From positions 298,811-362,810 of the forward strand of contig MNCI01027502.1 in NCBI GenBank assembly GCA_015680685.1: 64,000 nucleotides of DNA. The letters are read 5' to 3'. The stretch is from Gnetum montanum (Eukaryota; Streptophyta; Gnetopsida; Gnetales; Gnetaceae). The translations under genes were made by a program, and so were the position numbers. A model generated the notes under the pieces. The model did no database searches and was not told where the DNA came from. It saw only the letters and a program-made list of their open reading frames with translations. Of this stretch, positions 23,470 to 32,199 are shown in pieces (the stretch's first letter is position 1; each line of letters starts with the position of its first letter).

Positions 23470-23822
23470 GAACAATTAGAACTAAAAGCCTTACCTGATA
23501 TGCTTGAATATGCTTTTCTATATAATAAAAAATTGGTAATTATAAATGCCAAACTTTATAAGAAATAAAATAGAAAATTACTAGAAATGGTAAATAAATG
23601 ACCAACTACTTTTGCATGGTCCTATGATGAGATCATTGGATTTGATCCACATATATGCCAATATTGAATCTATAGAGATCCATTTGTGAAACCATGCTAC
23701 CAACCTCAATGAAGATTGAACCCAAAGCTTAAGAAAGTTGTTAAGAAAGAGCTAGAAAAATTATTTAGAGAAGGATTCATCTGTTCTATAGCAGATAGTG
23801 AATGGGTTAGCCCATTAGTTAT
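23470..23822 (+). pseudogene. Reverse transcriptase of element C, N-terminal part
   Basis: It reads LELKALPDMLEYAFLYNKKL, TTFAWSYDEIIGFDPHIC, LNPKLKKVVKKELEKLFREG and SIADSEWVSPLVI, collinear with A 4350-4690. At about 23822 it is interrupted by the viral insertion and resumes at about 29704. Protease coding sequence that should precede it is missing. Confidence 0.85.
23803..23822 (+). repeat. Left copy of an imperfect target-site duplication around the viral insert
   Basis: TGGGTTAGCCCATTAGTTAT here corresponds to ATGGTTAGTCCAGTTAT at 29701-29717 on the other side of the insert. They agree over about 17 positions apart from one substitution and small indels. Both correspond to the same RT codons (W/VSPLV) of element C, so one is a duplicate made at insertion. 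Confidence 0.55.
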
Positions 23823-24192
23823 TATCTATTAACGCAATCCAGTAAGGCTTTTTGAGACGATAGTTGAAGTGTGGATGAAGGTGAATAGAAATTTCAGCAA
23901 GATGGATATATTGATAACCTACTTTTTTCCATTTATCAACCTCCCCCGGGTCAAAAAAAGTAAGAGCTACTGGACGAAGGCCAGAGCCAGCAATACCGAG
24001 ATCACATTCACTAAAATGCATAGACTGAAATGATTCAAAAGTGTGCAATGAGGATTTGGGATAGAAATCTTTTTGGCATGGAGGTGGTGGCAACATACTA
24101 GCATTCGCTGAGGAGCAATAGTTTGACAAACGTTGAATACAGGAGAAAGTAGAATGAGAACCTGGAGTTGGTCTTCGGGAAGAACTCGCCAT
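23823..24192 (-). pseudogene. Movement-protein N-terminal fragment of the viral element
   Basis: The ATG at 24192 begins MASSSRRPTPGSHSTFS and the frame stays open for about 123 codons up to the insertion edge. The last part, YQYIHLAEISIHLHPHFNYR, fits the first conserved strand of 30K-superfamily movement proteins of caulimovirids, which move virus between cells through plasmodesmata. The protein would normally be about 300 residues or more, so most is missing. It starts 150 bases after the primer site, as expected for the first gene. Identification is by position and a short motif; another N-terminal caulimovirid protein is possible. Confidence 0.6.
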
Positions 24193-24341
24193 TAGATGTG
24201 CCTACTCTGCGTTCAGCTTCCGGCTTGCACGACTTACTCGCCTACCCGTCGGCCGTTACTGCGTGGCTTACAGCACTGCACGAACGATCTTATGAGCAAC
24301 CCTCATGTCCACCCCTGGCGTTGAATGACGAAGAACCGCAA
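24193..24341 (-). other. Leader between primer site and movement-protein start
   Basis: About 150 bases of non-coding sequence, noticeably GC-richer than the surrounding gypsy DNA. In caulimovirids the leader of the full-length RNA lies here, often with short ORFs and a stem. I see no strong hairpin by eye. Confidence 0.5.
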
Positions 24342-24357
24342 CAAGGCTTCGATACCA
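24342..24357 (-). other. tRNA-Met-like primer-binding site of the viral element
   Basis: On the minus strand TGGTATCGAAGCCTTG. The caulimovirid consensus is TGGTATCAGAGC, the complement of the initiator tRNA-Met 3' end. The first seven bases agree, then two neighbouring bases are swapped. By convention this is the origin of the genome map and it fixes the orientation of the element. Confidence 0.75.
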
Positions 24358-24414
24358 CCCTCAAAGTACGCAACGTTCACACAGAACTAACACATACGCT
24401 CATTTGAATGCAGA

Positions 24415-24562
24415 CCAAATAACACACAGATATGCCAAAACAAATCATTTTATTGCACACACCAGCATTTACAGAACTGAAAGGAATGCCAAATAACACA
24501 CAAATATGCCAAAACAAATCATTTTATTGCACACACCAGCATTTACAGAACTGAAAGGAATG
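24415..24562 (-). terminator. 74-bp direct duplication, each copy with a polyadenylation signal
   Basis: Units 24415-24488 and 24489-24562 are adjacent and differ at one base. Each holds AATAAA on the minus strand (24454-24449 and 24528-24523) in the context TGTGCAATAAAATGATTTG. The signals lie 235-310 bases downstream of the TATA box, as in caulimovirids, where the polyA signal is passed once before use and gives a terminally redundant RNA. Confidence 0.8.
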
Positions 24563-24760
24563 CTTGTTCTAGAGCAAAGCGCATCACAGAACGATGTCTC
24601 TTTCAGTGGCGGAGAGAATGCTTAGTTTCTGAGCAGAGAGCATCAAGAAACTGATATCATCTCCTTACAATGACTTACTCTTGCAGAAAGAAAAACTCAC
24701 ACTTGCAGATTAGACTCACTTATGCTACTTACTTCTATGTCTTTACACACACCCATACTG

Positions 24761-24770
24761 CTATTTATAG
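24761..24770 (-). promoter_or_regulatory. TATA box of the viral full-length transcript
   Basis: The minus strand reads CTATAAATAG. It lies in the intergenic region just after the third ORF and upstream of the polyA signals and primer site, the place of the 35S-type promoter in caulimovirids. Transcription would begin near 24735. Confidence 0.75.
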
Positions 24771-24873
24771 CTTACAAACCGCCTTTCATTAATGGATGCC
24801 AACTGGGACGATCTACTTTTAGGATTCAGATCCACTTTACAAGATTGTGGCAAAGATTGTGGCAGACAACTTT

Positions 24874-25824
24874 TTAACGTGACGGTGGACTGTTTGGTCC
24901 AAAATCGACACTATGTCCATCAGAATCGTCTGCATAGTTGTGGAATTCGTCAGAGCTGTAGTCATATCGTCCAGGCGAATCATTAGGCGTGCTATCCGTG
25001 CTATCATCAGCATCTTCTGAGTGCTCGCCAACCAGATAAAGCTTGATCTCCTTTCCTCCAGAGCTACGATATTCATCAATCCTGCGGTCCATATAATAAA
25101 GCTCTAAAGTGTACGGGACTTTTAAATGGATGTGACAGTGGTGCTGGATGTCATAGGCATTAGCAGTGTACACATCTTGGTAAAAAGCTTCACCCCATGT
25201 GAGTTGCCAGTCTGTCCTTTTGGATATGCAGGTAATAAGAAAATAGACTGGGTTGGATGCCATGTGCAAAAAGTTCCAGGCCATGTGATCAGGATTCCCA
25301 TAAAATAAGAAATCACCCCGGTAGCCATAGAGACTCGTGCGAAGAGGACCAGGATAATTGGATGGTAAATGAGAAAGGGAATGACCGAATTTAGCCCACC
25401 AATTCCAGAATAATTCGTCATTGTCTGGCGGTGCACTGAGAGGACTAAAAGAGATGCGGTAAACATGAAAATCACTTGGCTGGTAATATGGCCAGTTTAA
25501 ACAATCAGCAGAATACCAGTTACGGAATTCTAGATTAGTGAGATTCACATCTGTGGCCAGGAAAAGGTATGGAGCTGGAATTTGATCCCATTGAGATCTT
25601 CTGGCAGGTAGTGGAAGGGCTGAAAAGACCTTTTGAGTGATGATGGCGTCAGAATCTTGAGACCTTGTGGCATTACAGAAAGCAGTCCATTCATTACCAA
25701 ATCTACTAGTTTCACTAAAATACTGAGGAAAACTGAGAAATCTTTCATTTGGTAAACTAGGACGTAATCTCCTTGAGGAACGAAGAGTCCAACCTTCGCT
25801 AGGGAGTAATTCTAAAAAATAAAA
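24874..25824 (-). CDS. Third ORF of the viral element, unknown function
   Basis: The frame is open for 316 codons directly after the TAA that ends pol and is in phase with it. There is no ATG near its start; the first possible non-ATG start used by a gene caller is GTG at 25548. The protein is rich in Trp, Tyr and Phe in its first two-thirds (NWPYYQPSDFHVYRIS; FWNWWAKFGHSLSHLPSNYP) and acidic with Ser/Asp at the end (SEDADDSTDSTPNDS). Some caulimovirids have a gene at this place, often a translational transactivator, but I do not recognise a family here. Expression may require passage through the preceding stop or an internal start. No frameshift is seen. Confidence 0.6.
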   Translation of the reverse strand, partial: FYFLELLPSEGWTLRSSRRLRPSLPNERFLSFPQYFSETSRFGNEWTAFCNATRSQDSDAIITQKVFSALPLPARRSQWDQIPAPYLFLATDVNLTNLEFRNWYSADCLNWPYYQPSDFHVYRISFSPLSAPPDNDELFWNWWAKFGHSLSHLPSNYPGPLRTSLYGYRGDFLFYGNPDHMAWNFLHMASNPVYFLITCISKRTDWQLTWGEAFYQDVYTANAYDIQHHCHIHLKVPYTLELYYMDRRIDEYRSSGGKEIKLYLVGEHSEDADDSTDSTPNDSPGRYDYSSDEFHNYADDSDGHSVDFGPNSPPSR

Positions 25825-27840
25825 TTATAAATCATTAGTACTACTAGAGAGTTGGAACTCTCTAGTTAAAAAATCAGAAAGGCAATTTTTTGAGCCTTCA
25901 ATATATTCACTATCGAATTCAAAATTAGCCAAAAATAAACTCCATCTGATCAACCGTGTATGAGCCACCTTTGTAATATTTTTGGATTGTAGATACTTGT
26001 CAAAATGTTTTAAATCACTCCTGACGATAAAACGTTGTGGTTGGAGGAATAACCGAAATTTCTCTATGCCCTTAACAATGGCTAGAAGTTCTTTATGAGA
26101 ATTATGATACTTTTTTTGTGCTTCATTGAATTTTCCATAAACATATCTACAGATCCTGATCGTACGGTTTTGTTCTTGTTTTAGAGTGGCGCCCCAAAAA
26201 CATTCAGAGGCATCTGTTTCAAGGATAAACTTACCTTCACCTAGAAGGAATAGTGGCGGCAATTCTTGGCATGCCTGTTTGATCTTTTGCACAGCCTCAG
26301 TACATGCAGGGGTCCATGGAGGAGAATGTTTTTGTAATAATATGTTTAATACATCTCGTTCCTTAGCTATATTCTTAAAGAAACCAGAAACATAATTTAT
26401 ACAGCCTAAAAACCGTTGTATCTGGACTTTGTTCTCTAAGATATCAGGAAACTGAATAATACTTTGGACTATATGTGGTTGTAATTTTATAATACCAGCA
26501 GAGATTTCTAAACCTAAAAATTCAATGTTAGACTGTCCGATCTTCATTTTTGTTGGTGAGAGGACAAGTCCATTTTTATCTATGAGGTCAGAAAAAATAC
26601 GCAAATGATCTAAATGTTCTTTTACCGATTTACTTAGAACTAAAATATCATCTATGTAGGCTAATATAAACGGATAAGAATGGAAAATAGAATCCATCAT
26701 TTTTTGGAAAATGGATGGTGCAGTTTTGATGCCGAACGGCAAGACATTCCATTCATATAATCCACCGGGTACTGTGAAAGCCGTTTTCCAACGATCAGAT
26801 TCCTGAATCTGGATCTGCCAAAATCCTGATTTCAAATCAAACTTGGAATAGATATTCGTATGTGGCAGTCGTTGAAATAAATCATCTTTATTTGGAATAG
26901 GATGTTGGACTGATTTAATAATATCATTCAGAGGTTTATAATTAACTACTAAACGTTTTTTTCCTCTGACTAATTCGGCTCGTTTGTTTACAAAGAAAGC
27001 AGCACAAGCAAACATACTGGTGCTTGGTCGTATTAAACCTCTTTGTAAATATTCTTGGATTTCTGATTCACATTCTTTTCTGAGACTAGGAGACATTCCT
27101 ATATGTTGTGCAGTAGACTTTACTTTTACTCCATCTTGTAATTCAATCTGACACCAATGTTCTTTCTTATGACGAAACACAGTCGGGTCATCATTTGCAA
27201 ATTGGAGTAATTGAGTTTTTATGTCGTCAAAACTTGGTTGATATTTTTCGATTTGGTTAACAATCCAAGTTTCTCTTTTCTGATTATGTTTTTGGAGTTT
27301 TTGATTTTTAAACTGTTGTCTAGCATTTATCCTAGGGAACTTTTGTTGATCTAATTTGATAAATTGCTTAGTAATCGTAATATCAAAATATTGTAAATTG
27401 TCTGATCCTATTAAACAATCATAAGAGGGTAAAGGAAATTGACAGACAATAAAATACACTATTTTTTTATCAGGCATTAAAACGGGTAACTTAGCTTGCT
27501 TTGTGAGTAATCTTTTTTGGGTGTTGAAGGAAATGTGGGATGGTTCCTTTTCTTCCCAAAAACATGTTGGAATTGTTTCTTCTCTGGCAAGTGATACTTC
27601 TGCGCCTGTGTCAAACAAAAAATCTATGGTATACCTATGATATTTAGGCCATGATATAGTGAATGTACATGCAGGTAAGATTGGTCGTGAAGTATTACAG
27701 TTAACTTCTAGGATTACGCTTACCTGTTTTGTTTCCTTCTCATATTCTGCTTGTTGCCAACTCTCTTCTTGTTGTTCTAAGCATTCAAGTTCCTCTGAGG
27801 CCTGTTGAAGATACTTCTTGAGTTTTTTGATGCGAAACTG
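25825..27840 (-). CDS. Protease-reverse transcriptase-RNase H of the viral element
   Basis: The frame is open for 671 codons. The retropepsin active site FDTGAEVSL is near 27615. RT follows with FDLKSGFWQIQI, PFGIKTAPSIFQKMMD and the catalytic YIDDILVLS near 26650. RNase H follows with ETDASECFWGATL, NSHKELLAIVKGIEKFRLFL and SDFLTREF near the end. All these catalytic residues are present. The domain order without integrase is that of Caulimoviridae. There is no ATG between the TGATGA at 27841-27846 and the protease motif, so the product would come by read-through, reinitiation or as part of a polyprotein. The frame is the same as that of the coat protein before it and the ORF after it. Confidence 0.9.
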   Translation of the reverse strand, partial: QFRIKKLKKYLQQASEELECLEQQEESWQQAEYEKETKQVSVILEVNCNTSRPILPACTFTISWPKYHRYTIDFLFDTGAEVSLAREETIPTCFWEEKEPSHISFNTQKRLLTKQAKLPVLMPDKKIVYFIVCQFPLPSYDCLIGSDNLQYFDITITKQFIKLDQQKFPRINARQQFKNQKLQKHNQKRETWIVNQIEKYQPSFDDIKTQLLQFANDDPTVFRHKKEHWCQIELQDGVKVKSTAQHIGMSPSLRKECESEIQEYLQRGLIRPSTSMFACAAFFVNKRAELVRGKKRLVVNYKPLNDIIKSVQHPIPNKDDLFQRLPHTNIYSKFDLKSGFWQIQIQESDRWKTAFTVPGGLYEWNVLPFGIKTAPSIFQKMMDSIFHSYPFILAYIDDILVLSKSVKEHLDHLRIFSDLIDKNGLVLSPTKMKIGQSNIEFLGLEISAGIIKLQPHIVQSIIQFPDILENKVQIQRFLGCINYVSGFFKNIAKERDVLNILLQKHSPPWTPACTEAVQKIKQACQELPPLFLLGEGKFILETDASECFWGATLKQEQNRTIRICRYVYGKFNEAQKKYHNSHKELLAIVKGIEKFRLFLQPQRFIVRSDLKHFDKYLQSKNITKVAHTRLIRWSLFLANFEFDSEYIEGSKNCLSDFLTREFQLSSSTNDL

Positions 27841-27843
27841 TCA

Positions 27844-29703
27844 TCACATAGAAGTTTGTATATCCGGTGTCACCTCTCTTTCTTCCTTATGTGGTGTTTG
27901 GGTTTCATCTTCAAGGTCTACGATGTTTGGATTCTGGGAATCTTGATATATACCAAAGGATTCCTCAATCATTTGTTTATGTGTTTCAATCTCATTTCGT
28001 TTAGATTTTACTTTGTGTTTGTAGGCCCTAAATTTATGTAAGTCATCTAAAGGAACCTTTTGCCATTTTTTCTCTAATTGGCGTAGTTGGCTTTTTAACA
28101 TGGAATATGTTGGATCTCTCTCATAGAGATCATCACTTTCTGATTCTTCATTCATGTAAACATGATACATATATCCTGAAGAATCTGTATCATAATTTAA
28201 TTCACCTGGTTTGTTGGGGTAGTCAGAAATATCTTCGAATTCCATTTCGCTAGAATATTGATCTGAAGATTCTAAATAAATATCCCCATTTGAGAATGAT
28301 AAGTCAGAATCATATGTTAGGAAGAAATCATCTTCTGTAAGTTTCATTGTTTCAATGAAATTAATGCGTTGAGGATGATTATCCTTTTTTGGGCATTGGT
28401 TAGAATAATGCTTCCCTGAACAAATGAAACATCTGACTTCCTTGTTTTTATATGGCCCTTGTTTTCGTTTAAACATACCTTTAAAGGGTTTTTGTGGCCA
28501 ATTTTTTCGTTTGATTTTTGGCTGGAATTTCTGTTTCCAGACTTTCTTTGGTTTCGAATATTTTTGTGATGTACGTTGTGTAGGTTTACATACACATGGC
28601 TCAGACTGTTGTTTTCTATTCCTAATTAACTGTCCAAAATTATCTTCAGGACACATTTGTAAACATAAGTCTTTACCTATTTGTTTAGTTAAGGATCCTA
28701 CTAATTTTTGTGTTTTTTGCTGGACACACAGATCCCTTGTGACTTTTTCAAGGAATTGGCAGATGGCACTAAAACTCATTTCCTCGAGATCCTTTTCTTC
28801 ATGTTGAAGTTGAGCTCGATAATAACTAGCAAAAGGCGTTGTAAGACATCCTAACAGATGTTCTTTTGCACCTATGTCATGTATGAGTTTTCCATAATAA
28901 TACCATTCTTCCATGATGTCAAGGAATGGAGACATGTCCTGAATCTTATGTAATCTTGAACTATAAAACAACGTCCTATATGCACTATCCCTATCAGCTT
29001 TATTTCCTAAGAATTCTTTTGTAATAGCATTTAAGAAAATAACATGCGGATTGTTTAATAATTTTTTTCGTATGGGAGCTTCTATGAAATTCCACCAACG
29101 TTTTAACATACCTTCGAAATTTAACGTTGCATTTAAGATTGCATGTTCATAGCTTTTCTTTTCTAAAACAATTTGTCTAGCAATAAATCCACTAATTCGA
29201 TCTATTTCTTTTTGTCGTTCTCTTGTAGATTTATTGTCCATACTGAAATAAGGAGGTGGCTTTTCAGATGTTTTCCTGATTTGCATGGTAGTTAAATCTT
29301 TTGGATCTTGAAAAATCATTCCTGGTTTTTGTAACATTTTCTTTTCTTCTTCATCTAAAGATCCTTCACTTCCAATATAAAGGGTTTCGTTATCTTCTTC
29401 ATTAGCATTAATCTCTTCCTCCTCTTTTTTCCCTTTTTCGGATTTTGGAATTGTATGTACTGGTCGTCTTTTTGGGACATAAGTTGTTGTTGATTTCTTC
29501 TTTCCTTTAGGAGGAGTAATAGGTGGTGAATCTAAGTAAAGTCCATCTAGATCAGACGGATCGGATTTCTTTTCTTTACCCTTAGATTTTCCATTTTTTT
29601 GTTTAGGAACCCATATTTTATGCAAATCTTTTACATCTCTTTGTACTTCTTTTACTTCTGCATATGTCATTAAGTTTTGGTCACTTACATAGGATAACTT
29701 ATG
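27844..29703 (-). CDS. Coat protein ORF of the viral element, 5' end joined to a movement-protein remnant
   Basis: The ATG at 29670 gives 608 residues, but the frame is open upstream to the insertion edge, so this may be the inner part of a larger polyprotein. The N-terminal 110 residues are Lys/Glu-rich. A capsid-like central part includes RWWNFIEAPIRKKLL. A basic stretch and a zinc knuckle CFICSGKHYSNQC near 28383-28430 follow; its spacing is CX2CX3HX4C, one residue shorter than usual. The tail is acidic and ends at TGA followed at once by a second TGA. The role is to encapsidate the viral DNA. No internal stop. Confidence 0.8.
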   Translation of the reverse strand, partial: HKLSYVSDQNLMTYAEVKEVQRDVKDLHKIWVPKQKNGKSKGKEKKSDPSDLDGLYLDSPPITPPKGKKKSTTTYVPKRRPVHTIPKSEKGKKEEEEINANEEDNETLYIGSEGSLDEEEKKMLQKPGMIFQDPKDLTTMQIRKTSEKPPPYFSMDNKSTRERQKEIDRISGFIARQIVLEKKSYEHAILNATLNFEGMLKRWWNFIEAPIRKKLLNNPHVIFLNAITKEFLGNKADRDSAYRTLFYSSRLHKIQDMSPFLDIMEEWYYYGKLIHDIGAKEHLLGCLTTPFASYYRAQLQHEEKDLEEMSFSAICQFLEKVTRDLCVQQKTQKLVGSLTKQIGKDLCLQMCPEDNFGQLIRNRKQQSEPCVCKPTQRTSQKYSKPKKVWKQKFQPKIKRKNWPQKPFKGMFKRKQGPYKNKEVRCFICSGKHYSNQCPKKDNHPQRINFIETMKLTEDDFFLTYDSDLSFSNGDIYLESSDQYSSEMEFEDISDYPNKPGELNYDTDSSGYMYHVYMNEESESDDLYERDPTYSMLKSQLRQLEKKWQKVPLDDLHKFRAYKHKVKSKRNEIETHKQMIEESFGIYQDSQNPNIVDLEDETQTPHKEEREVTPDIQTSM

Positions 29704-30467
29704 GTTAGTCCAGTTATGGAGCTTAATACCAAAGAAGGGTGGTAAATGGAGGGTTTGTATTTATTTTGGGTTGTTAAACATGGAAACATTCAAGGACCAT
29801 TTCCCTCTACCATTTGTTAACCAAGACCTAGACAATATTGTAGGACACCAGTATTACAACTTTTTAGATGAATATAGTGGGTACAATTAAATCTACATTG
29901 CACTAGGAGACTAAGAAATGATCACATTAACCAGTCCATGGGGAACATTTAAATACAAGTAAATGTCATTTGGTTTAGCTTGTCTAATGTAGTTGCTACA
30001 TTTTAAATAATTATATAACCAAACTAGAAATGGGGCTAAAGTCCTTATATGGATGAATTTTCCACATATGGGCTAGATTTTACACAAGACTTGGACTATT
30101 TAGAGTAGTTACTGAAAATATGTGTAGAAACTAATCTAGAGATTAATTAATAGAAAAATAATTTAATGGTTAAAGATGATATAGTTCTGGGGAACAAACT
30201 ATCTTACAAGGGAACAAAGGTAGATCTAGAGAAGATTAGAGTCATCTAGAACATTACTCAAAGGCCACAAACTATCAAAGATATTAGATGATTTCTGGAC
30301 CACATAGGATACTACAAAGGATACATTGAATACTTTTCAAAGATTGCAAAACCACTAGTAGAATAAACTAAGAAAGATGCATCATTTTTATGAATAGAAT
30401 AATGTAAGAAATCATTTGAGACTTTAAAATAGAAACTAATCAAGACACCAATCCTTCAAGCTCTAGA
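29704..30467 (+). pseudogene. Reverse transcriptase of element C, C-terminal part
   Basis: It resumes after the viral insert and is collinear with A 4700-5370: VNQDLDNIVGHQYYNFLDEY, a stop-ridden FGLACLM segment, YMDEFSTYG near 30045, KVDLEKIRVI near 30210, and GYYKGYIEYFSKIAKPL near 30310. Several TAG and frameshift lesions. The catalytic box has Asp-Glu, as in A. Confidence 0.8.
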
Positions 30468-30885
30468 TTGGTTAAACCTTTTCACATTATGATAGATGAT
30501 TCAAAATATGCTTTGGGAGTAGTACTAACTCAATTGAATGAGCATAAAAGACCTTATTATATACACTACACTAGTAGAAGCATCACTGAGCCACAACTTA
30601 ACTACATCACAATAGAAAAGGAGCTAATGACCATGGTGTATGTACTTGAAAAATTTAGACATTATGTGCTCATGTATCTTGTCTATGTTCACACAGATCA
30701 TAGTGCCATCTGATTTCTAATGAATAGGCTAGTGGTTAATCCTAGAATGATAAGAAGAATAGTTATCATGCAAGAATTTGATATCACCATGATTGATAAT
30801 ATAGAAACTAAAAATGTGGTAGTAGATAATTTATCAAGACTAAGATGGGAACCTCAAGAGAATGATGAACCATTATCAGACTAGT
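30468..30885 (+). pseudogene. RNase H of element C
   Basis: An open stretch of 81 codons reads FHIMIDDSKYALGVVLTQLN, then LNYITIEKELMTMVYVLEKF and HYVLMYLVYVHTDHSAI: first catalytic Asp region, Glu helix and the third Asp in HTDHS, all recognisable. It continues after a stop to NVVVDNLSRL (final Asp). A single RNase H, unlike the two of group 2. Confidence 0.8.
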
Positions 30886-30959
30886 TTCCTGATGAGAATT
30901 TATTTTCAAAATTAACAATGGATATTAACTCAATAAGATAGTTATGGATTATTGATTAC

Positions 30960-32190
30960 ATGACTTATCTCACTACACAAGAGCTTCCTACTAAGAAGGA
31001 AAAGAAACATAATAAATAGTTCCTCCACAAAGTGAAAAGATATATGGACATAAATGGGAACCTTTATAAGATATGCATTGATGGGTTAATAAGGTGGTGT
31101 GTTCTAGAAGAGAGTCAACAAAGAGTCCTACAAGATGCACATGAAGGACTGTGTGGTGGTCACTATGTAGGATGAAGGAAAACACTAAAATTAATGATGG
31201 TAGATTACTTTTGATTTACCATATTTAGGAATGATACTAGTTTTCATAGTCTTGTGAAAGATCTCAAAGAAATGGAGGGCTAACAATTACAAATGAAGTA
31301 TCACAATAGTGGAATAACCATTAGAACCTTTTGACATTTGGTGAATTGATTTCATGGATCCCATCACACCAGTATCAAATGGAAAGTATTAAATTATAGT
31401 AATAATTGATTATTACACAAAGCATATAGAAATAGCTGTAGTTAAGGATTTCATAGCCAAAACAACTATTAAATTATTTCAACATGTGGTGAATAGATTT
31501 GGAGTACCATGCATGCTTATATTTGACAACATGATTCATTTTATGGGAGCTACATTCAAAAAGCTAATGAAACAACTTGGGGTGAATCATAAATTAACTA
31601 CACCATATCATCCCCAAGCAAATGGTTAAGCAAAAGTGACTAACTAGGAGATCATATGAATATTAACTAGAAGAGATAGTCATTATAGGAAGGATCAGAG
31701 AACAAAGCTTAATAATGCTCTATGGGTCTATAGATCCACCTTGAAGATTCTTATAGGGTATTCCCCATATGAGTTAATTTATGGTAAACTATCGATAATA
31801 TTGATTCAAGTGGAACTTAATACCCTTTCTACTGCTAGTATACTTGATCTTGATTTAAGTTTAGCTCAAAGAGAATGCCTCATGAATCTTAATCTTCTAG
31901 ATGAAAATCAACTAGTAGCTCAAATGAGTAATAAAAGTTATAAAAAGTACTCTAAATATTGGCAAGATGCTAGAATAAGATAAATGTCAATTAGGCTAGG
32001 TGATAAAGTCTTCTAATATAATCCCAGTCATGTCCCACAAAAGGCTAAGTTCCAAACATTATGAGAGGGATCATATATCATCCATGCTATGTATCAATCT
32101 AGAGCCATGTAGATCTATCATTCAATAACTCCACAAAAGTTAATTCTTATCAATATTCATCAGGTCAAGCCATACCATGAATTTTCTTAC
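30960..32190 (+). pseudogene. Integrase of element C
   Basis: The zinc domain is partly visible: DAHEGLCGGHYVG near 31134. The core has FGVPCMLIFDNMIHF near 31498 and TTPYHPQANG near 31602. The stretch 31741-31983 is open and reads GYSPYELIYGKLSIILIQVE and QRECLMNLNLLDENQLVAQM. The end reads KLILINIHQVKPYHEF near 32140. The second core Asp is recognisable; the Glu region is destroyed by a stop and frameshift. Decay is heavier than in B. Confidence 0.75.
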
Positions 32191-32199
32191 TCTTTTAAG

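Larger units (their letters stand above)
23823..29703 (-). mobile_element. Endogenous caulimovirid (plant pararetrovirus) genome copy
   Basis: About 5.9 kb of Caulimoviridae-like sequence lies in the RT gene of element C. Minus-strand order: end of movement-protein region, coat protein with zinc knuckle, protease-RT-RNase H, a third ORF, intergenic region with TATA box, AATAAA signals and tRNA-Met-like primer site, and the start of the movement protein. There is no integrase and there are no LTRs. The order is that of a circular genome opened within the movement-protein gene, of which the middle part is missing. ORFs of about 600 codons survive, so it is younger than the element it sits in. 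It is not a replicating virus: the movement gene is broken. It may belong near the gymnosperm-associated endogenous caulimovirids, but I cannot place it to genus. Confidence 0.85.

Noticed and set aside
28424-28807. 127-codon plus-strand ORF, Cys/Phe-rich
   Set aside because: Opposite strand of the viral coat protein; the minus frame has the zinc knuckle.
23823-29703. Ty3/gypsy retrotransposon as an explanation for the minus-strand pol
   Set aside because: No integrase, no LTRs, a caulimovirid gene order and a tRNA-Met-type primer site in an intergenic region with TATA and polyA signals.
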